A model generated the notes under the pieces. It searched no databases, had not been told where the DNA came from, and saw only the letters and a list, made by a program, of their open reading frames with translations. Below, piece after piece: positions 1 to 9,144 of a stretch of 64,000 nucleotides of DNA; within the stretch, counting starts at the first letter, position 1, and each line of letters begins with the position of its first letter. The stretch is from Cupriavidus basilensis. GTDB taxonomy: Bacteria > Pseudomonadota > Gammaproteobacteria > Burkholderiales > Burkholderiaceae. The position numbers were made by a program, and so were the translations under genes. The stretch is taken from contig NZ_BBQM01000011.1 in NCBI RefSeq assembly GCF_000876015.1, positions 62,001 through 126,000 of the forward strand. Direction: 5' to 3'.

Positions 1-374
1 GTGCCGGGCAGCGTCATGCCCTGCTCGGGCGCGACCACGTGCAGGATGCCCTGGCGGGCGTCGTTGAGCGGGTATTCGGTCAGGCCGAACGCGCGGCAAT
101 TGGCCTGCAGCGCCTGCACCTGCGCGCGCGCCACGGGGTCGGCGATGGCGGCGATGCCCTGGCTGCGGTCCGTGGTCGGCACGTTGTGGTCCGACATGGC
201 CAGCACCGACGCGGGGCGGCGCGGCGCGCGCCCGGCCAGGCGCAGCCCGTCGAAGGCCTGCGGGCTGGTGACTTCGTTGACGAGATGGCGGTCGATGTAG
301 AGCAGCGTGGTGCCGTCGTCGTTTTCGCGGACGGCATGGCGGCGCCAGAGTTTTTCGAACAAGGTCTGAGGCAT
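1..374 (-). CDS. leuC: 3-isopropylmalate dehydratase large subunit, N-terminal part (cut by window edge)
   Basis: LeuC with LeuD interconverts 2- and 3-isopropylmalate in cytosolic leucine biosynthesis, using a [4Fe-4S] cluster. About 124 N-terminal residues are visible. They begin [10 protein letters not shown] and contain the LeuC hallmarks [18 protein letters not shown] and [10 protein letters not shown]. The cluster cysteines lie in the missing part. No clear Shine-Dalgarno precedes the ATG. The gene is divergent from a LysR regulator 221 bp away, so it may be a regulated paralogue rather than the housekeeping copy, which usually sits in leuCDB; the rest of the gene and its neighbours are outside the window. 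Confidence 0.9.
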   Translation of the reverse strand, partial: MPQTLFEKLWRRHAVRENDDGTTLLYIDRHLVNEVTSPQAFDGLRLAGRAPRRPASVLAMSDHNVPTTDRSQGIAAIADPVARAQVQALQANCRAFGLTEYPLNDARQGILHVVAPEQGMTLPG

Positions 375-595
375 CGCGGATCGGCAAGTGAGCATTGGGC
401 GGACGCAGCCCCGCAGGCCTGTGCTAGGATCTGCGGCCAGGTCGCCCGACATGACACGGGCCCAGCGCAGGCAGGCTTCGTGCGGCGGTCGAGGAGGGCA
501 TGCTAGCGTCCGCGCCGGCGCGCCGCTATTTCTTTTTCGACAATTCAGCCATCGCGGCATGAGATGGCTGGCCCGCATCCGCCACGGAGGATCCC

Positions 596-1474
596 ATGCG
601 CTTCGACGTCGAATCCCTGCGGGTCTTCGCCGCGGTGGTGGAGCAGGGCAGCATCGCGGCCGCGGCTCAGGCCACCCACATCGTCGCCTCGGCGGTCAGC
701 CGCCGCATCTCCGACCTGGAAAGCGACGCCGGCACGCCGCTGTTCGAGCGCCACAGCCGCGGCGTGCGGCCCACGCCGGCCGGCCAGACGCTGTACCGCC
801 ACGCGCGGCGCATCTTCGAGCAGTTCCAGCAGGCCGAGGGCGAGCTCGACGAATACACCAAGGGCGTGCGCGGCCACGTGCGCATGTCGGTCAATTTCAC
901 GGCGATGGTGCACCACCTGCCGCAGGCGCTGCACCGCTTCCTGTCGGCCAACAGCGCCATCAAGATCGACCTGATCGAGAAGACCAGCGACGTGATCGTG
1001 CGCATGGTGGAAAGCGGCACGGTGGACTTCGGCATCTGCGCGCTGACCACGCCGCCGGAGCGCCTGTCGACGCTGCCGTACCGCGTCGACCGGCTGTTCT
1101 TCATCGTGCCCGAGCACCACCGCTACGCCGGCCGCGCGAGCCTGCGCTTCGAGGAAGTGCTGGACGAGGACTTCGTCGGCATGCAGGACGGCGCGTCGAT
1201 CCACACGCTGTGCCAGCGCGCCGCCTCCGCCTGCGGCCGGCGCCTGAAGCTGCGCATCCAGGTGACCAATTTCGAGGCGGTGCGCAACATGGTGGCGGTC
1301 GGCCTGGGCATCGGGCTGCTGCCCGAGGTCGGCATCCCGGAGCGCATGCCGGGGCTGGTGAAGGTCGCGCTGGACGAGCCCTGGGCCGAGCGCGAGCTGA
1401 AGATCGTGTTCCGCGACTTCGACGAACTGCCGGCGGCGGCCAGGCTGCTGATCGGGCAGCTGGCCTCGCCCTGA
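596..1474 (+). CDS. LysR-family transcriptional regulator
   Basis: A 292-residue LysR-type regulator. The N-terminal winged helix-turn-helix covers roughly residues 1-60 ([15 protein letters not shown], then [11 protein letters not shown] and the [15 protein letters not shown] wing). A periplasmic-binding-protein-like effector domain follows, with a typical [20 protein letters not shown] segment. The start is fixed by a GGAGG at 586-590, five bases before the ATG. It lies head to head with leuC, the classic LysR arrangement, so control of leuC is the natural inference. The effector cannot be told from sequence. Confidence 0.9.
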   Translation: MRFDVESLRVFAAVVEQGSIAAAAQATHIVASAVSRRISDLESDAGTPLFERHSRGVRPTPAGQTLYRHARRIFEQFQQAEGELDEYTKGVRGHVRMSVNFTAMVHHLPQALHRFLSANSAIKIDLIEKTSDVIVRMVESGTVDFGICALTTPPERLSTLPYRVDRLFFIVPEHHRYAGRASLRFEEVLDEDFVGMQDGASIHTLCQRAASACGRRLKLRIQVTNFEAVRNMVAVGLGIGLLPEVGIPERMPGLVKVALDEPWAERELKIVFRDFDELPAAARLLIGQLASP

Positions 1475-1583
1475 CGCGCGCCGCCTGCCCGCATCGGCGG
1501 TCTTCCGCCATGCTCGCGCTAAAATGCGGGATTCGCCCCGATTTTCCGCGCGCCGCCGCCAGGCGCCGCGCCCCCCCGCCATC

Positions 1584-2267
1584 ATGAAAAAACGCGCTAT
1601 CGTCCTGCTCTCCGGCGGCCTGGACTCCGCCACCGTCCTGGCCATGGCCAACGCACAGGGCTTCGAGACCTATGCCCTGTCGATGCGCTACGGCCAGCGC
1701 CACTCCTCCGAGCTGGACGCGGCCAGGCGCGTGGCCGCCGCGCTCGGCGCCGCGCGCCACGAGATCATCGACCTGGACCTGCGCCGCTTCGGCGGCTCGG
1801 CGCTGACCGACGACAGCCTCGACGTGCCCACCGACGGCGCCGTGGGCGGCATCCCTGTCACCTACGTGCCGGCGCGCAACACCATCATGCTGTCGCTCGC
1901 GCTGGGCTGGGCCGAGGCCGTGGGCGGGCGCGACCTGTTCTTCGGCGCCAACGCGGTCGACTACTCCGGCTACCCGGACTGCCGCCCCGAGTACGTCTCG
2001 GCCTACGAGACGCTGGCCAACCTCGCCACCAAGGCCGGCGTGGAAGGCGAGCGCATCCGCGTGCACGCGCCCATCATCGACATGACCAAGGGCGAGATCA
2101 TCCGCGCCGGCGTCCGGCTCGGCGTGGACTACGGCATGACCGTGTCGTGCTACCAGGCCGACGACGACGGCCGCGCCTGCGGCGTGTGCGATTCCTGCCG
2201 CATCCGCCGCGCCGGCTTCGAGGCCGCCGGCGTGCCCGATCCGACCCGCTACCAGGGCGCGGCCTGA
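1584..2267 (+). CDS. queC: 7-cyano-7-deazaguanine synthase
   Basis: QueC converts 7-carboxy-7-deazaguanine and ammonia to preQ0 with ATP, a step toward queuosine in tRNA. The 227-residue product begins [18 protein letters not shown], carrying the PP-loop ATP pyrophosphatase motif SGGLDS. Near the C-terminus it has the zinc-binding cysteine pattern [17 protein letters not shown]. The frame is open to 1524, but the ATG at 1584 places the PP-loop at the usual distance from the N-terminus. No other que gene is adjacent. The stop codon is embedded in a run of 11-bp tandem repeats. Confidence 0.95.
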   Translation: MKKRAIVLLSGGLDSATVLAMANAQGFETYALSMRYGQRHSSELDAARRVAAALGAARHEIIDLDLRRFGGSALTDDSLDVPTDGAVGGIPVTYVPARNTIMLSLALGWAEAVGGRDLFFGANAVDYSGYPDCRPEYVSAYETLANLATKAGVEGERIRVHAPIIDMTKGEIIRAGVRLGVDYGMTVSCYQADDDGRACGVCDSCRIRRAGFEAAGVPDPTRYQGAA

Positions 2268-2306
2268 AGGCGACCTGAAGGCGGCCTGAAGGCAACCCGA
2301 AGGCGG
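2263..2306. repeat. Four tandem 11-bp repeats over the queC stop codon
   Basis: Units CCTGAAGGCGA, CCTGAAGGCGG, CCTGAAGGCAA and CCCGAAGGCGG follow each other without gaps. The first contains the queC TGA at 2265-2267. Eleven is not a multiple of three, so added copies leave the product unchanged while the first unit stays intact. The array probably arose by slippage. Confidence 0.8.
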
Positions 2307-2410
2307 CCGGCAGCGCCGCGCCGCCGCGCGCGGCGCCCGCCGGCACCGCTTTGCTTTCCTTACCCGATCCGACCCGTTTCCACCGTTGCGCTTCCCCCCG
2401 CCGGACATCC

Positions 2411-3526
2411 ATGCCCGAAATCGACCTCGCCGCGCTCAGCCGCATCGTGCTGGCCAGCACCTTCCTCCTGACCTTCCTGTTCGGCGCGGTACTGCAGCGC
2501 ACGCACTTCTGCACGATGGGCGCGGTGTCCGACGTCGTCAACATGGGCGACTGGAACCGCATGCGCATGTGGGGGCTGGCCATCGGCGTGGCCATGATCG
2601 GCACCGCCGCGCTGGCCGCCGCCGGCCTCATCGATCCCACCAAGACCATCTACGCCGCCAGCAAGCTGGGCTGGCTCTCCGCGCTGGTCGGCGGGCTGAT
2701 GTTCGGCTTCGGCATGGTGCTGGCCTCGGGCTGCGGCAGCAAGACACTGGTGCGCATCGGCGCGGGCAACCTGAAATCGCTGGTGGTGTTCGTGTTCCTC
2801 GGCCTGTCGGCCTACATGACGCTGCGCGGCCTGTTCGGCGTGATCCGCGTCAACACCGTCGACACGGTAGCGCTCACGCTGCCCACCACGCAGGACCTGC
2901 CGTCCGTGCTCGCGCATGCCAGCGGCATCGCGCGGCCCGCGCTGCAGCTCGGCCTGGCGCTGGTGCTGGGCGGCGCGCTGGTGGCCTGGGCGCTGGCCGG
3001 GCGCGGCTTTCGCACCTTCGACAACCTGCTCGGCGGCTTCGCCGTGGGCCTCGTCATCGTGGCGATGTGGTACGTGTCGGGCCACCTCGGCTACGTCGCC
3101 GAAGACCCCAACACGCTCGAAGAACTGTTCGTCGGCACCAACAGCGGCCGCATGGAAAGCCTGAGCTTCGTCGCGCCGTATGCCTACACGCTCGACTGGC
3201 TGATGATGTTCAGCGACAAGAGCAAGGTGCTGACCATCGGCATCGTCAGCGTGTTCGGCGTGGTGGCCGGGGCCGCCGCCTGCGCGCTGGCCACGCGCAC
3301 GTTCCGCTGGGAAGGCTTCGGCAATGCCGAGGACGTCGGCAACCACATGGTGGGCGGCATCCTGATGGGCGCCGGCGGCGTGACCGCGCTGGGCTGCACC
3401 ATCGGGCAGGGTCTGTCGGGCGTGTCGACGCTGGCGATCGGCTCGTTCATCGCGCTGGCCGGCATCCTGGCCGGCGCCGTGCTGGGTTTCCGCTACCAGA
3501 TATGGCGCCTTGAGCGCATGGCCTAG
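2411..3526 (+). CDS. YeeE/YedE-family (TsuA-like) sulfur-compound transporter
   Basis: A 371-residue inner-membrane protein with about nine or ten hydrophobic segments. It carries the paired YeeE/YedE signatures: ASGCGSKTLVR in the first half and LGCTIGQGLSGVSTL in the second, plus an N-terminal QRTHFCTMGA motif. In the TsuA branch these conserved cysteines pass thiosulfate across the membrane; other members move related sulfur or selenium species. I use the ATG at 2411 because it begins directly before the first membrane segment; the upstream in-frame ATG would add a charged tail. There is no TusA partner next to it, so the substrate is uncertain. Confidence 0.85.
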   Translation: MPEIDLAALSRIVLASTFLLTFLFGAVLQRTHFCTMGAVSDVVNMGDWNRMRMWGLAIGVAMIGTAALAAAGLIDPTKTIYAASKLGWLSALVGGLMFGFGMVLASGCGSKTLVRIGAGNLKSLVVFVFLGLSAYMTLRGLFGVIRVNTVDTVALTLPTTQDLPSVLAHASGIARPALQLGLALVLGGALVAWALAGRGFRTFDNLLGGFAVGLVIVAMWYVSGHLGYVAEDPNTLEELFVGTNSGRMESLSFVAPYAYTLDWLMMFSDKSKVLTIGIVSVFGVVAGAAACALATRTFRWEGFGNAEDVGNHMVGGILMGAGGVTALGCTIGQGLSGVSTLAIGSFIALAGILAGAVLGFRYQIWRLERMA

Positions 3527-3549
3527 CACAGCCGCCGGGCGCCCGAAGG

Positions 3550-3579
3550 TTGACATTGAAGCCATGATCTCCCTATAAT
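3550..3579 (+). promoter_or_regulatory. Sigma-70-type promoter of tRNA-Lys
   Basis: TTGACA at 3550-3555 and TATAAT at 3574-3579 match both consensus hexamers perfectly, with an 18-bp spacer. The tRNA begins 19 bp after the -10, which fits a strong stable-RNA promoter with a short 5' leader. Confidence 0.85.
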
Positions 3580-3597
3580 CGCGGCTTCTGTTTTTCC

Positions 3598-3673
3598 GGG
3601 TCGTTAGCTCAGTCGGTAGAGCAGCGGACTTTTAATCCGTTGGTCGCGTGTTCGAGTCACGCACGACCCACCA
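3598..3673 (+). tRNA. tRNA-Lys (anticodon UUU)
   Basis: A 76-nt cloverleaf. The acceptor arms GGGTCGT and ACGACCC pair perfectly, the D-stem is GCTC/GAGC, the anticodon loop CTTTTAA gives anticodon TTT, and the T-arm is GCGTG-TTCGAGT-CACGC. The 3' CCA is encoded. It reads AAA and AAG lysine codons. A perfect promoter lies upstream and an intrinsic terminator 16 bp downstream, so it is a single-gene unit. Confidence 0.97.
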
Positions 3674-3688
3674 GCGATTCAGGCACCT

Positions 3689-3714
3689 AGCCCACTCCAC
3701 GGAGTGGGCTTTTT
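3689..3714 (+). terminator. Intrinsic terminator after tRNA-Lys
   Basis: A 9-bp stem AGCCCACTC/GAGTGGGCT with loop CACG is followed by a run of T. It ends the tRNA transcript. The 255 bp from here to the next gene hold no promoter or RNA structure I can support. Confidence 0.85.
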
Positions 3715-3969
3715 GCTATCTGCGGTTCGTGCAGGCGTCATCAAGGTTGTCATGGGATGATCTTGTTGCCCGTGCATAGTGGCGAAACGGCTATTGGCTG
3801 GTAAGGACTGCGGGCTGGTTCTTGCATGGCCACGTCGCTTGGCGAGACGCCGGCATGCGTGGCGCCCAGGCATCGCAGGCGCCGGCCCGGAATGCGCTTG
3901 CCGGATGCGCCACGCGGGCAATACCTGTGCGCTCAGGCGTGAGCGGCAGCGGGAACGGTGAAAGGGGTC

Positions 3970-6681
3970 ATGAGCATGATGGCGCGGACAATCGAACGTC
4001 TTGGCCGGCGGCTTCGCCTGCTGCCCCGCAAGCCGGGCGCGCACGAGCCGCGCGGCGCGAGGCCGCCGGGCCCGCCGGGGGCGGCCACCTCCGGCGGCAT
4101 GCACGAGGCGCTGCTGCGCGCGGCCCGCACGCCGCTTGCCGAGCTGCTGCGGCAACTGGCCGCCAGCCCGGACGGGCTGAGCGAGGCCGAGGCCGCGCAG
4201 CGCCTGCAGCGCTGCGGCCCCAACCAGGCCGAGCGCGAGCGCTCCCGCCCGGCGGCGGTCGATCTTCTGCTCAAGTTGTTCAATCCGCTCAACGTGCTGC
4301 TGCTGACGCTGGCGGTGGTATCGGCCAGCATCCGCAACTACGACGCCTCGGCGGTGATTGCCGTGATGGTGCTGCTGAGCGTGGGCCTGGCCACCGTCCA
4401 GGAGCGCCGTTCCGGGCGCGCCGCGGCGGCGCTGCGCGCGATGGTGCATACCACTGCGGCGACGCAGCGCCGGGCAACCCCGGCCGATCCTCCCGCCACG
4501 CGCGAATTGCCGATCGGCGAGCTGGTGCCGGGCGACATCGTCCACCTGGCCGCGGGCGACCTCGTGCCCGCGGATGCCAGGGTGCTGGCATCGAAGGACC
4601 TCTTCGTCAACCAGGCGCCCCTGACCGGGGAGTCGCTGCCGGTGGAGAAATTCGCCCGCGACGGCGCCAGCGGCACCGACCCGTGCGCGCTGGAGAACAT
4701 CGTGCTGATGGGCACGGCGGTGGTCAGCGGCAGCGCGAGCGTGGTGGTGGTGTTCACGGGGCCGCGTGCCATGTTCGGCGGCATCGCCCGCTCGCTTGCC
4801 GAGGAGGCGCCGGCCACGGTGTTCGAGCAGGGCCTGCAGCGCTTTGCGCGGATGATGATCGTTCTCATCGCGATACTGGCGCCGCTGGTGTTCCTGATCA
4901 ACGGGCTGACCAAGGGCGACTGGCTGGAGGCGCTGCTGTTCGCGGTGGCGGTGGCCGTGGGGCTGACCCCGGAGATGCTGCCGATGCTGGTGACCGTCAA
5001 CCTGGCCAAGGGCGCGCTGGTCATGTCCGGGCGCAAGGTGATCGTGAAACACTTGAGCGCGATCCAGAACCTGGGCGCGATGGACGTGCTGTGCACCGAC
5101 AAGACCGGCACCTTGACGCAGGACCGCATCATCCTGAAGAAGCACGTGGACCTGGCCGGGCAGGAAACCGCGCGCGTGCTCGAGTTCGCCTACCTGAACA
5201 GCTTCCACCAGTCCGGCCTGCACAACCTGCTGGACAAGGCGGTCCTGCTCCATGAGGAAGTGGGGGAGGCGCTGCGCAAGGCCGGCGAGTACCGCAAGAT
5301 CGACGAGGTGCCGTTCGATTTCGAGCGGCGCCGCATGTCGGTCGTGGTGGAGGGGCCGCAGGGCAGGCTGCTGGTGTGCAAGGGCGCGGTGGAGGAGGTC
5401 TACGCCGCCTGCGCCAGCGCCGAGCTCGCGGGCGAGGCGGTGGCGCTGGACGACTCGCACCGCCACGCGCTGATGGCGGTGTGCAACGCGCTCAATGCCG
5501 ACGGCTTCCGCGTCATCGCGATCGCCTACAAGGCCTTGCCGCCGGCGCCGGACACGCATCCGTACTCGGTGGCGGACGAAGCCGGGCTGATCCTGCTCGG
5601 CTACATCGCGTTCATCGATCCGCCGAAGGAAAGCGCGGCGCCCGCGCTGGAAGCGCTGCGTCGTGGCGGCGTCGAGGTCAAGGTCCTGACCGGCGACAGT
5701 CCGGTGATCGCGTGCAAGATCTGCCGCGAGGTGGGCCTCGACGTCGGGCGGCCGGTGCTCGGCGCCGAACTCGACGGCATGTCGCCGCAGGCGCTCGGCG
5801 AGCTGGCCGAGCGCACGGTGCTGTTCGCCAAGCTGACGCCGGCCCACAAGGCGGCCGTCGTCAAGGCCCTGCGGGCGCGCGGCCGGGTGGTCGGCGTGCT
5901 TGGCGACGGCATCAACGACGCCCCGGCGCTGAAGGCCGCGGACGTCGGCATCTCGGTGGACACCGGCGCGGACATCGCCAAGGAGTCGGCCAGCATCATC
6001 CTGCTGGAAAAGAGCCTGATGGTGCTGCACGACGGCGTCATCGAGGGCCGCAAGGTCTTCGTCAACCTGCTCAAGTACCTGCGCATGGGCGCGAGCTCCA
6101 ACTTCGGCAACATGTTCAGCGTGCTCGGCGCGAGCGCGTGGCTGCCATTCCTGCCGATGGCGCCGATCCAGGTCCTGACCAACAACCTGCTCTACGACTT
6201 CTCGCAGACCGCGCTGCCCACCGACAACGTCGACGAGGCCGCCATCAGCCGTCCGCGCCGCTGGGAGATCGGCAAGCTGGGCCGCTATATCCTCTGCATC
6301 GGCCCGATCAGCTCGCTGTTCGACTACATCACCTTCGCCGCGCTCTACTGGGTGCTGGGAGCCAGCACGCCCGCGCAGCAGAACCTGTTCCAGACCGGCT
6401 GGTTCCTCGAGTCGCTGCTGTCCCAGACCCTGATCGTCCACGTCATCCGCACGCGGCGGATTCCCTTCCTGCAAAGCCGGGGCAGCCCCGCGCTGATCGC
6501 CACTACGCTCGCCATCTGCGTGGCCGGCGTCTGGCTGCCCTATTCGCCGCTGGCGCCGTCACTGGGACTGGTGCCGCCGCCGGGCGTGTTCTGGGGGCTG
6601 CTGGTACCGATCCTCTGCGGCTACTGCTTCCTCACCTATGCCCTGCGCGGCTGGCTGGTCCAGCGGCTTTCCATCGACTGA
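3970..6681 (+). CDS. mgtA: Magnesium-translocating P-type ATPase (MgtA/MgtB type)
   Basis: A type III P-type ATPase that imports Mg2+ (possibly Ni2+) across the inner membrane. About 900 residues, the usual family length. Motifs in order: the actuator loop PLTGESLPVEK, the phosphorylation site DKTGTLT with Asp near residue 377, the hinge GDGINDAPAL, and the C-terminal membrane region with MAPIQVLTNNLLYDFSQ, which is specific to the MgtA/MgtB branch rather than to heavy-metal ATPases. A GTG at 3958 and ATGs at 3970 and 3976 compete as starts; AAAGGGG at 3961-3967 best suits 3976. Its 3' end overlaps the convergent MFS gene by 123 bp. I see no Mg2+ sensor leader. Confidence 0.9.
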   Translation: MSMMARTIERLGRRLRLLPRKPGAHEPRGARPPGPPGAATSGGMHEALLRAARTPLAELLRQLAASPDGLSEAEAAQRLQRCGPNQAERERSRPAAVDLLLKLFNPLNVLLLTLAVVSASIRNYDASAVIAVMVLLSVGLATVQERRSGRAAAALRAMVHTTAATQRRATPADPPATRELPIGELVPGDIVHLAAGDLVPADARVLASKDLFVNQAPLTGESLPVEKFARDGASGTDPCALENIVLMGTAVVSGSASVVVVFTGPRAMFGGIARSLAEEAPATVFEQGLQRFARMMIVLIAILAPLVFLINGLTKGDWLEALLFAVAVAVGLTPEMLPMLVTVNLAKGALVMSGRKVIVKHLSAIQNLGAMDVLCTDKTGTLTQDRIILKKHVDLAGQETARVLEFAYLNSFHQSGLHNLLDKAVLLHEEVGEALRKAGEYRKIDEVPFDFERRRMSVVVEGPQGRLLVCKGAVEEVYAACASAELAGEAVALDDSHRHALMAVCNALNADGFRVIAIAYKALPPAPDTHPYSVADEAGLILLGYIAFIDPPKESAAPALEALRRGGVEVKVLTGDSPVIACKICREVGLDVGRPVLGAELDGMSPQALGELAERTVLFAKLTPAHKAAVVKALRARGRVVGVLGDGINDAPALKAADVGISVDTGADIAKESASIILLEKSLMVLHDGVIEGRKVFVNLLKYLRMGASSNFGNMFSVLGASAWLPFLPMAPIQVLTNNLLYDFSQTALPTDNVDEAAISRPRRWEIGKLGRYILCIGPISSLFDYITFAALYWVLGASTPAQQNLFQTGWFLESLLSQTLIVHVIRTRRIPFLQSRGSPALIATTLAICVAGVWLPYSPLAPSLGLVPPPGVFWGLLVPILCGYCFLTYALRGWLVQRLSID

Positions 6682-7926
6682 TCCCGGCCGGCCTGGACGA
6701 TGCCGGCGGGCGTGCGCGGACGACAGCGGCACCGCGTCGGCGGCGGGCACTTCGACCTGCCGGATGGCCATCAGCATGGCGATCGCCGCGACGCCGAGGC
6801 CCGACGTCAGCCACAGCGCATTGACGCCGAAAGCATCCAGGCACATGCCGAACAGCCACGGCGCGAGCGCCTGCGCGACGCGGGCCGGCACCATCAGGAC
6901 GCCTTGCCTGTATCCATACCCGCCGGGGCCGAAGATCACCAGCGGCAGCGTGCCCTTGGCGATCGTCAGGATGCCGTTGCCCGCGCCATGCAGTACGCCG
7001 AACAGCGCCGCCGCCGGGGCGCCGATCACGCCGAACGCGAGCGCGCCGACGGGGTGGAGCGCGGCGGCGATGCGCGCGGAGAGCAGCGGATGGACCTTGC
7101 GCAGCAGGCCGAACTCCAGCAGCCGCGCCGCCACCTGCGCCGGGCCGATCAGCGCGCCGACCATGACGGCGGTGGCCAGCGTCGCGCCGCCGGCCTGCAG
7201 CACGCGCGGCAGGTGGGCCGCCATCGCCGTGCTGGTGAACCACGTCGCGGCGAACACGAAGGCCAGCGACATGGAGGCCAGCCGCTGCGCGGGCGTCTCG
7301 CGGGGCGCCGGGGGTGCGCTGGCGCCGGCATTGCCCGGCGCCGTAGCGGCGGCGCCGGCGGCCATGCCGCGCGGCAGGCTCAGGTTCAGGGCCAGCCCCA
7401 GCGTCAGGTGAAGGGCCGCCCAGGCGAAGCAGGCGCCGCGCCAGCCGATATGCGACTCCATGAACGTCGACAGCGGCCAGCCGACCGTGCTGGCGAACCC
7501 GGCGATCAGCGTCACGCCGGTGATGGCATTGCGCGAGCGATTGCCGTAGACGGCGACCAGCGTGGCGAATGCCGCCTCGTACAGGCCGGCGCCCATGCCG
7601 ATGCCGAGCACCAGCCACGCCGCGAACAGCCCGGTTGCCCCGTGGGTGAGGCCCAGTCCGGCCAGCCCGATGGCGAACACGATGCTGGTGGCCGCCAGCA
7701 CCGGCCGGCCGCCCGCGCGGTCGATCATCCTGCCGGCGGACGGCCCGAGCAGCGCCGAGACAATGAGCGCCGCGCTGAACGCGGCGAAGATCGTCGGCGT
7801 CGACACGCCGAGATCGTGCGCCATCGGCGTGGCGAGCATGGCCGGCAGATAGTACGTCGACCCCCACGCCAGCGTCTGTGCAATTCCCAGCCTGGCGATC
7901 ATGCCGCCACCCGGCTCCCTGGCCAT
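6559..7926 (-). CDS. Major facilitator permease, last gene of the ars operon (ArsP-type MFS)
   Basis: About 455 residues with twelve hydrophobic segments and MFS features (GRMIDRAGGRPVL between segments 2 and 3). Its place downstream of acr3 matches the MFS permease named ArsP in the C. metallidurans arsMRIC2BC1HP cluster, which is unrelated to the other ArsP methylarsenite permease family. A role in exporting an arsenic species is inferred. The start at 7926 has AAGGA five bases upstream. The last 40 or so residues are polar, Gln/Pro/Arg-rich, and encoded antisense to the mgtA 3' end; they look like read-through past a lost stop. Confidence 0.75.
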   Translation of the reverse strand: MAREPGGGMIARLGIAQTLAWGSTYYLPAMLATPMAHDLGVSTPTIFAAFSAALIVSALLGPSAGRMIDRAGGRPVLAATSIVFAIGLAGLGLTHGATGLFAAWLVLGIGMGAGLYEAAFATLVAVYGNRSRNAITGVTLIAGFASTVGWPLSTFMESHIGWRGACFAWAALHLTLGLALNLSLPRGMAAGAAATAPGNAGASAPPAPRETPAQRLASMSLAFVFAATWFTSTAMAAHLPRVLQAGGATLATAVMVGALIGPAQVAARLLEFGLLRKVHPLLSARIAAALHPVGALAFGVIGAPAAALFGVLHGAGNGILTIAKGTLPLVIFGPGGYGYRQGVLMVPARVAQALAPWLFGMCLDAFGVNALWLTSGLGVAAIAMLMAIRQVEVPAADAVPLSSAHARRHRPGRPGSVDGKPLDQPAAQGIGEEAVAAEDRYQQPPEHARRRHQSQ

Positions 7927-8064
7927 ACCGTTCCTTGGATGATGATTCGACTTCGCCGCGGTCGGTGTCGCCGACGCGGGCGTCCTGCTCATGGCTCATG
8001 GCGCATGGCCGCCGCGGCGAGTGCCGGCGCCGCTTCGGCAGACCGTGACGGACATGATGTTCTC

Positions 8065-9141
8065 TCAGTTGGCCCTGGCCTCGTACCATGCCTGCGAGCG
8101 GTTGACGATGCCGACGACGAGCAGCATCACGGGCACCTCGATCAGCACGCCGACCACGGTCGCCAGCGCGGCGCCCGACTGGAAGCCGAAGAGGCTGATC
8201 GCGGTGGCCACGGCGAGCTCGAAGAAGTTGCTCGCGCCGATCAGGCTGGACGGGCCCGCCACGCAATGCGCGACGCCGAGCCTGCGGTTCAGCAGGTAGG
8301 CCAGCCCCGAGTTGAAGAAGACCTGGATGAGGATGGGTACCGCCAGCAGCGCGATCACGAGCGGCTGCTCGATGATTGCCCGGCCCTGGAACGCGAACAG
8401 CAGCACCAGCGTCAGCAGCAGCGCGGCAATGGAGTAGGGCCCCAGGCGCTGCGCGACCCGCTGGAAATGCGCCGCGCCGCGGGTCAGCAGCAGCTTGCGC
8501 AGCAGTTGTGAGATGACGACCGGCACGACGATGTACAGCCCGACCGAGGTCAGCAGCGTGTCCCACGGCACCGTGATCGACGACAGGCCGAGCAGCAGCG
8601 CGACCACCGGGGCGAATGCGACGACCATGATGGCATCGTTCAACGCCACCTGCGACAGCGTGAAATAGGGGTCGCCCTTGCACAACTGGCTCCAGACGAA
8701 GACCATCGCCGTGCAAGGCGCGGCCGCCAGCAGAATGAGGCCGGCCACGTAGCTGTCGAGCTGGTCCGCCGGAAGCAGCGGCGCGAACAGGTGGCGGACG
8801 AAGATCCAGCCCAGCAGGGCCATCGAGAACGGCTTGACCGCCCAGTTGATGAACAAGGTCACGCCGATGCCCCGCCAGTGCGACCTGACCTGGCCGAGCG
8901 CGCCGAAATCGATCTTCAGCAGCATGGGAACGATCATGACCCAGATCAGGAATCCCACGGGAAGGTTGACCTGGGCGTACTCCATGCGCCCGATGGCATG
9001 GAAGACCTCCGGCAGGGCCTGCCCCAGCGCGATGCCGACGACGATGCAAAGCGCAACCCAGACGGTCAGGTAGCGCTCGAAGAAGCCGATGGCCGGTTTG
9101 GCCGAAACCGGCCCGGTGGCGGCGACGTGCGGACTGCTCAT
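8065..9141 (-). CDS. acr3: ACR3-family arsenite efflux permease
   Basis: Exports As(III) across the inner membrane, driven by the proton motive force. The 358-residue protein has ten predicted membrane segments and the ACR3 signature LLAAAPCTAMVFVWS; Cys143 is the conserved membrane cysteine needed for transport in this family. A conserved Glu follows in VGVLIEVPVML. GGGAG, inside the end of arsC, serves as ribosome site, and only 3 bp separate the two genes, so they are co-translated. Often labelled arsB in Cupriavidus, but this is ACR3, not the NhaD-like ArsB. Confidence 0.93.
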   Translation of the reverse strand: MSSPHVAATGPVSAKPAIGFFERYLTVWVALCIVVGIALGQALPEVFHAIGRMEYAQVNLPVGFLIWVMIVPMLLKIDFGALGQVRSHWRGIGVTLFINWAVKPFSMALLGWIFVRHLFAPLLPADQLDSYVAGLILLAAAPCTAMVFVWSQLCKGDPYFTLSQVALNDAIMVVAFAPVVALLLGLSSITVPWDTLLTSVGLYIVVPVVISQLLRKLLLTRGAAHFQRVAQRLGPYSIAALLLTLVLLFAFQGRAIIEQPLVIALLAVPILIQVFFNSGLAYLLNRRLGVAHCVAGPSSLIGASNFFELAVATAISLFGFQSGAALATVVGVLIEVPVMLLVVGIVNRSQAWYEARAN

Positions 9142-9144
9142 GGT

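Noticed and set aside
3598..3714. Prophage or island attachment site at tRNA-Lys
   Set aside because: No second copy of the tRNA 3' end, integrase or phage gene was found by eye, so it is not listed as a feature.
3715..3969. Mg2+-sensing riboswitch or leader peptide before mgtA
   Set aside because: No M-box-like conserved helices or Pro-rich leader ORF with alternative hairpins could be recognised.
3679..6474. A 931-codon open frame on the minus strand across mgtA
   Set aside because: It lies antisense to a clear P-type ATPase, and its product is a Gln/His/Arg-rich string without family features. It results from high GC content.
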